5,911 nucleotides of DNA from Candidatus Symbiothrix sp. (GTDB lineage Bacteria > Bacteroidota > Bacteroidia > Bacteroidales > Azobacteroidaceae), in contig JAISWY010000105.1 in the NCBI GenBank assembly GCA_031270925.1, forward strand, positions 1-5,911. The letters run 5' to 3'. A program made the translations under genes and the position numbers. Of this stretch, positions 1-3,863 are shown in pieces. The notes beneath the pieces are model-generated. The model had not been told where the DNA came from. It saw nothing but the letters and a program-made list of their open reading frames with translations, and made no database searches. The number at the start of each line of letters is the position of its first letter. The stretch's first letter is position 1.

Positions 1-478
1 CAAGAAATTTCAGAATATCCTCAGTCAATTTGTTTACGCCGATAATGCCAACTATTTTTTTGTTTAAATCAATCTTTTCCTGCTTCAGTATTTCGACTGT
101 AACTTGGCTGTGCGACACGGCTCCTGTTGCGATTTTTGTTTCCGTCCGCACACGCTTGCCTGTATGGATAGCCGACTGAAACAAACGGTTTAATTGGGGT
201 GACAGGCGATATTTTTCCATTGCGGATTGATAGGCTTGTTTCAATTGCCCCTGAATGGCTCGTTCTCCGATCAACGACGATTCCAATCCCGCCGCTACAC
301 GGTAGAGATGGCGTATGATGTGTTCGGGCGTTTCTCCTTCGCCCCGGTAGAGTTCCATCCGGTTACAGGTGCTTAACAGTATGTGGGGAATGGTTTCGTC
401 GATGCTTACTGCACCCGCGAAATGTTCGCGTTCTTTCAGGCCGTATTCTGAATTGTTTATTAATATTGATTCTATCAT
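1..478 (-). CDS. hemA: Glutamyl-tRNA reductase, N-terminal part (gene cut by left window edge)
   Basis: Reduces glutamyl-tRNA(Glu) with NADPH to glutamate-1-semialdehyde, the first committed step of tetrapyrrole synthesis by the C5 route, in the cytoplasm. I translated 159 codons by hand from the ATG at 478-476; the frame is open to base 1. Diagnostic motifs seen: STCNRMELY at residues 36-44 with the catalytic Cys38, VAAGLESSLIGE at 61-72, GQLKQAY at 77-83, LNRLFQ at 96-101, and GKRVRTET followed by GAVSHS at about 107-124. The NADPH-binding domain begins near residue 140. The start fits the family N-terminus and forms an ATGA overlap with the upstream gene. Two oddities: only about 20 residues separate STCNR from VAAGLES, where the E. 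coli enzyme has roughly 50, and the Rossmann loop reads IIGVNKLTEDIL instead of a GxGxxG pattern. The C-terminal dimerisation domain would lie outside the window. Family assignment is firm. Confidence 0.93.
   Translation of the reverse strand, partial: MIESILINNSEYGLKEREHFAGAVSIDETIPHILLSTCNRMELYRGEGETPEHIIRHLYRVAAGLESSLIGERAIQGQLKQAYQSAMEKYRLSPQLNRLFQSAIHTGKRVRTETKIATGAVSHSQVTVEILKQEKIDLNKKIVGIIGVNKLTEDILKFL
475..478 (-). other. ATGA stop/start overlap, met8-like gene to hemA
   Basis: Read on the minus strand the four bases are ATGA: the hemA ATG (478-476) shares two bases with the TGA stop (477-475) of the preceding gene. This is the classic arrangement for translational coupling by re-initiation. 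The bases just upstream are A/T-rich with no clear Shine-Dalgarno sequence, as is common in Bacteroidota. Coupling itself is inferred. Confidence 0.85.
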
Positions 479-969
479 TTAATTTGTAAAGTAGTAAACA
501 ATTCCAACACCCCTTCCTTTATCAACTCACTAATCCGGTTGCGAACAGCAATCGATCGCCGCACATCCTGCGCATTCGAACCAACCGCTATCGTCATTTC
601 TCCTTCTTTATGAATGGCCGGCGACACAAAATCGCACAGCGAAGGGTTATCGCAAACGGAAGCAAGAATGTTCAACGCTTCTGCATCTGCTTTTATCCGC
701 CGGTTCAAGGCTTTGTCGCCGGTGCAGATATAAATAAGGAAAAAACCGGATAAATCGCCGGTTTCATATTCTTTCCGAATCCGTTGGAAAGGCAAGGAAT
801 AAAAATTCTCGTGAAATTCGGGGGAAAGAACGGTTACATCGTCTGTAAACCGATGCAGGATGCTTGCTTTATGATAACCGACTTTTCCGCCGCCGATGAG
901 CAGTATTTTTTTTCCGGTTATGTTGATGGAAATAGGCAGAAAATTATAGTCTTGCAAAATCTTTCGCAT
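475..969 (-). CDS. Precorrin-2 dehydrogenase / sirohydrochlorin ferrochelatase, Met8/CysG N-terminal type, short form
   Basis: Oxidises precorrin-2 to sirohydrochlorin with NAD+; in Met8p and CysG the same fold also inserts Fe2+ to give sirohaem. Seen in the 164 residues: FLPISINITGKK at 10-21, a Rossmann glycine loop IGGGKVG at 25-31, and ASVCDNPSLCDF at 103-114. Asp107 of that segment aligns with the catalytic Asp of CysG/Met8. GEMTIAVGSN follows at 123-132 and resembles the family's G-x-L-T-I-A-I-S-T stretch. The protein ends soon after the dimerisation region, so most of the C-terminal helical domain of the roughly 200-residue relatives is missing. No separate ferrochelatase (SirB/CbiX type) is visible, so this protein may do both steps; that is inference. 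The ATG at 969-967 is the only good start and overlaps the end of hemB by 26 bases. There is no clear Shine-Dalgarno site. Confidence 0.9.
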   Translation of the reverse strand: MRKILQDYNFLPISINITGKKILLIGGGKVGYHKASILHRFTDDVTVLSPEFHENFYSLPFQRIRKEYETGDLSGFFLIYICTGDKALNRRIKADAEALNILASVCDNPSLCDFVSPAIHKEGEMTIAVGSNAQDVRRSIAVRNRISELIKEGVLELFTTLQIK

Positions 970-1903
970 AATACGAGATGATATAGTTTGCTCCCGCCCG
1001 TTTAATGGCCGTCAGGCTCTCGAAAAAGATGCGTTCTTCATTGAAGAATCCCTGCGCGGCGCCGTTCTTCAACATCGAATATTCGCCCGATACTTGATAA
1101 GCAACTAACGGATAATCAGCGAATTGCTGCGAAGCGCGGTATAACATATCAAGGTAGGACATGGCTGGTTTTACCATGATCCAGTCGGCGCCTTCTTCCA
1201 CGTCGGCGGCGATTTCTTCCAAGCCCTGATTTTTCGTGCGGAAATCCATTTGGTAGGTTTTCCGGTCGCCAAACGACGGAGCAGAACCGGCGGCGTCGCG
1301 AAACGGGCCGTAAAAAGCCGAAGCGTATTTGGCTGAATAGGCTAATATCTTTGTCGATAAGCCTTCTTGGTCAAGTCGTTGGCGTATGGCTTCTACCTGT
1401 CCGTCCATCATGGCCGAAGGTGCGACAAAATCGGCGCCCGCAAGCGCATGTTGGTAAGCCATTTCCGCAAGCAGGGGTAGAGTGGAATCATTGTCCACAT
1501 CGTGGTTGTGCAGCAATCCGCAATGTCCGTGCGAAGTGTATTCGCAGAGGCAAACATCCGTAAACACAAGCGTTTGCGGGAAACGGGCTTTGATGGCTTT
1601 TACCGTCCGGCTGATGATATTTTCGGGCGAAAAACCGGCGCTTCCCCGCTCATCTTTGCTTGCGTCGTCGATTACGCCGAACAACAGTACTTTGTCGATG
1701 CCGACTACGGTCAGTTCTTCCATATCCCGGAGCAATTCATCTATCGAAAAGCGATAAATACCGCTCATGGAAGGAATGGCCTGTTTGACATTTTCTCCTT
1801 CCGTCACAAAGTAAGGATAAATAAAATCCGATATTTCAATTTGCACATCGGCGTATTGGTCGCGGATTTCCTGCGAAATTCTGTATGGTCTAAACCGTTT
1901 CAT
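944..1903 (-). CDS. hemB: Porphobilinogen synthase (5-aminolevulinate dehydratase)
   Basis: Condenses two 5-aminolevulinates to porphobilinogen in the cytoplasm. The 319 residues are close to the usual 320-330. The zinc-site cysteines are present in DVCLCEYTSHGHCG at 116-129 (Cys118, Cys120, Cys128), so this is the Zn-dependent class and not the Asp-rich Mg class. The two Schiff-base lysines are Lys192 in YSAKYASAFYGPFRDA and Lys245 in MVKPAMSYLD. The substrate-binding VSGEYSM is at 271-277 and the C-terminal IISYYAKD at 308-315. The start is the ATG at 1903-1901, which overlaps the last 14 bases of the upstream fusion gene (stop TAG at 1892-1890). This supports translational coupling. The segment DRKTYQMDFRTKNQ departs from the common YQMDPAN, but this is probably a lineage variant. 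All catalytic residues checked are present, so it should be active. Confidence 0.97.
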   Translation of the reverse strand: MKRFRPYRISQEIRDQYADVQIEISDFIYPYFVTEGENVKQAIPSMSGIYRFSIDELLRDMEELTVVGIDKVLLFGVIDDASKDERGSAGFSPENIISRTVKAIKARFPQTLVFTDVCLCEYTSHGHCGLLHNHDVDNDSTLPLLAEMAYQHALAGADFVAPSAMMDGQVEAIRQRLDQEGLSTKILAYSAKYASAFYGPFRDAAGSAPSFGDRKTYQMDFRTKNQGLEEIAADVEEGADWIMVKPAMSYLDMLYRASQQFADYPLVAYQVSGEYSMLKNGAAQGFFNEERIFFESLTAIKRAGANYIISYYAKDFARL

Positions 1904-3863
1904 CTATGAGTTTTTTTAATGTTGTTTTTCCCTTTGCCACCAATTGTACGCCTTCCGGAAGCCTTCCGTAGATTTCCGTACAAGCATCCACGCCGGATGG
2001 GGACGAAAAAATGATTTTTTGAAAAAGCGACAAATCCGTTTTTTCGGCTTGCGTGTTGGTTTCGTTTCGGTAAACCGGAATATCAATTATCGTATTGCCC
2101 AAACTGCTCAAATGGTCCGAAAGAAATTTCAATCCCTTATCGGAACGGGGCAACAGAATTTGTTTTCCTGTCAATTTCATTTCCTTGAAATAATCGACAA
2201 TGCCTTCGGCTGATTCGGTGGCCGATTCTATATCGGGGTAAATCAGGTATTTACTTAATTCGGCAGTGCTAACAGGCCCTACCGATGCAATTTTTACGGA
2301 CGATAAAGCTCTTACATCCAATTTCAATTCGTTGAGGGCTTCGAAAAAATAGTGTACCCCGTGACGGCTTGTGAATATGAGCCAATCAACTTTCCCGATT
2401 TCGCGAATGGCTGTGTAGAGATGCACATTTTCTTTTATCTTGTCGATTTGGATAAGCGGTGTATGTACGGAAGAATTTCCCTGTCCGTTTCCGGAAGTTC
2501 CGGTTAGCAGGACTTTTTGATGGCGAGCGGAGTGATTTTCCAACGCAACCGTCTCTCCTGCAATGAGTAAAATAGGCATAGGATATTGAATAACCGAATA
2601 TTGCAATTCTTTCAAAGTGGAAAACCAAACGCGCTGTTCCGGCAATGACACGTTGAATGCCAATGCTACCGGCAAATCTTCCCTGCGGCCTGTAGCAATC
2701 AGTTTTCCGGCAATATCGGCAATGTTGGCGCCGCCCATGTAGTAAACCAAAGTATCTGCATTGGGCGTTTGAATGTTTTGTCCGTTGTGTCCGGTAACGA
2801 AAGCGACCGACGATGCAATGCCCCTGTGTGTGAGCGGAATATGCGTGCAGGAAGCCAAAGCGATGCCCGCAGATATGCCCGGAATAACTTCTACCTCAAT
2901 CAAACGGCTTTGCAGGAAATCAATTTCTTCCCGTCCGTGCGCAAAAATCATGGGGTCGCCGCCTTTCAACCGCACCGTGTTTTTTCCGGTTACGGCCGAT
3001 TCATAAAGCAATTTGTTGATTTCATCCTGATTGCAATGATGCCTGTTTTTTCGTTTGCCGACATACACTTTTTCCGCCTCGAATGGGGAAAGAAAATCTT
3101 TATCCAACAAGTCGTCATGAAAGATTATATCCGCTTGTGTCAGTGATTTACAGGCTGCAAGCGTCAGAAAATCGGGATTACCCGGCCCAAAACCGGCCAA
3201 ACTTACTTTGCCGTATTGTTTTCGTATGTCTTTTTGAACGAACAATTCTTTTACCTCCGGATGGTTTTTCTTGCCCACAATAGCCAAATGTCCCTGTAAT
3301 GGATGCGTTTTGAAAGGGAGCGTTTGTGCAATACGGTTTTCCCATCCCAAGCGTTTCAGGGCGCAGGTGGCGACAATAAGAGCATCAATATACCCGCTGT
3401 CGATTTGGGCGAGGCGTTCGCCGATATTGCCGCGGATGGCGACAACGATCAGGTCGGGACGCAGGCGGAGGAGTTCCGATCGCCGCGCCGGGCTGCTCGT
3501 TCCGATTCGGGCGCCGGAAGGCAGTTGTTCCAAGTTACGGTTGTTGTGGCTGACGAGCGAATCGGATTTATCATCCGCTTCCAGCAGAGCATAGATTTCC
3601 AATTCCGAAGGCAAAGGATAAGGCAAATCCTTGGCGGAATGAACGGCAACATCAGCCTTTCCCGCGAGCAAAGCGTCGTCGAGTTCGCGGGTAAAGAAAT
3701 CCGGAGCCAAGTCCGGTTCCATCAGGGAAATATCTTTATGCTTGTCGCCGACGGTTTCCATCGTTTCCAAGTTGTATGTGATGTCGGGAAAAGAGGCAAA
3801 CGCTTCCGCTATCTGAATGACAGACAGCGGAGACGAGCGACTGATGACTTTTATTGCCGTCAT
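1890..3863 (-). CDS. Three-domain fusion: truncated HemC-like + uroporphyrinogen-III C-methyltransferase (CobA) + uroporphyrinogen-III synthase (HemD)
   Basis: 657 residues from the ATG at 3863-3861. I prefer this start to an in-frame ATG at 3884-3882 because it makes an ATGA overlap with the upstream stop and gives a normal HemC N-terminus. Residues 1-215 are HemC-like: SRSSPLS (Arg9), TVGDKHKD, HSAKDLP (Lys78, Asp79, the catalytic Asp), RGNIGER (Arg144, Arg150) and ALKRLG. The HemC third domain with its cofactor cysteine is absent, and the GGKG loop and first Arg of TSSLRR are changed. Residues 217-440 are SUMT/CobA: LAGFGPGNPD at 222-231, VRLKGGDPMIF at 297-307, VIPGISAG, IPLTHRGIASSVAFVTGH at 342-359, YYMGGAN at 374-380; this domain makes precorrin-2 with SAM. 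Residues 449-657 are HemD: LIFTSRHGVHYF, ASVGPVSTAEL, ILLPRSDKG, IPVYRN and IIFSSPSGVDA; the end is somewhat short. CobA looks active and HemD probably so. HemC activity is doubtful. Confidence 0.93.
   Translation of the reverse strand: MTAIKVISRSSPLSVIQIAEAFASFPDITYNLETMETVGDKHKDISLMEPDLAPDFFTRELDDALLAGKADVAVHSAKDLPYPLPSELEIYALLEADDKSDSLVSHNNRNLEQLPSGARIGTSSPARRSELLRLRPDLIVVAIRGNIGERLAQIDSGYIDALIVATCALKRLGWENRIAQTLPFKTHPLQGHLAIVGKKNHPEVKELFVQKDIRKQYGKVSLAGFGPGNPDFLTLAACKSLTQADIIFHDDLLDKDFLSPFEAEKVYVGKRKNRHHCNQDEINKLLYESAVTGKNTVRLKGGDPMIFAHGREEIDFLQSRLIEVEVIPGISAGIALASCTHIPLTHRGIASSVAFVTGHNGQNIQTPNADTLVYYMGGANIADIAGKLIATGRREDLPVALAFNVSLPEQRVWFSTLKELQYSVIQYPMPILLIAGETVALENHSARHQKVLLTGTSGNGQGNSSVHTPLIQIDKIKENVHLYTAIREIGKVDWLIFTSRHGVHYFFEALNELKLDVRALSSVKIASVGPVSTAELSKYLIYPDIESATESAEGIVDYFKEMKLTGKQILLPRSDKGLKFLSDHLSSLGNTIIDIPVYRNETNTQAEKTDLSLFQKIIFSSPSGVDACTEIYGRLPEGVQLVAKGKTTLKKLIDETV
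3860..3863 (-). other. ATGA stop/start overlap, reductase gene to HemC-CobA-HemD fusion
   Basis: On the minus strand the bases read ATGA: the fusion gene's ATG (3863-3861) overlaps the TGA stop (3862-3860) of the reductase-TusA gene. It decides the start of the fusion gene in favour of MTAIKVISRSS over the longer in-frame alternative at 3884. It also points to coupled translation of the sirohaem-consuming enzyme and the sirohaem pathway. Confidence 0.85.

Noticed and set aside
944..969. Promoter or regulatory element between hemB and the Met8-like gene
   Set aside because: The genes overlap by 26 bases, and I saw no promoter-like pair of hexamers or stem-loop that stands out from the coding sequence.
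1208..1267. HemB segment YQMDFRTKNQ in place of the common YQMDPAN as a sign of altered function
   Set aside because: Length is unchanged, both catalytic lysines and all zinc cysteines are present, and the difference is more likely a normal lineage variant.
3174..3302. A frameshift hiding the missing HemC third domain
   Set aside because: Only about 20 residues' worth of DNA separates the HemC-like part from CobA, so roughly 90 residues cannot be hidden in another frame. The domain is deleted, not frameshifted.
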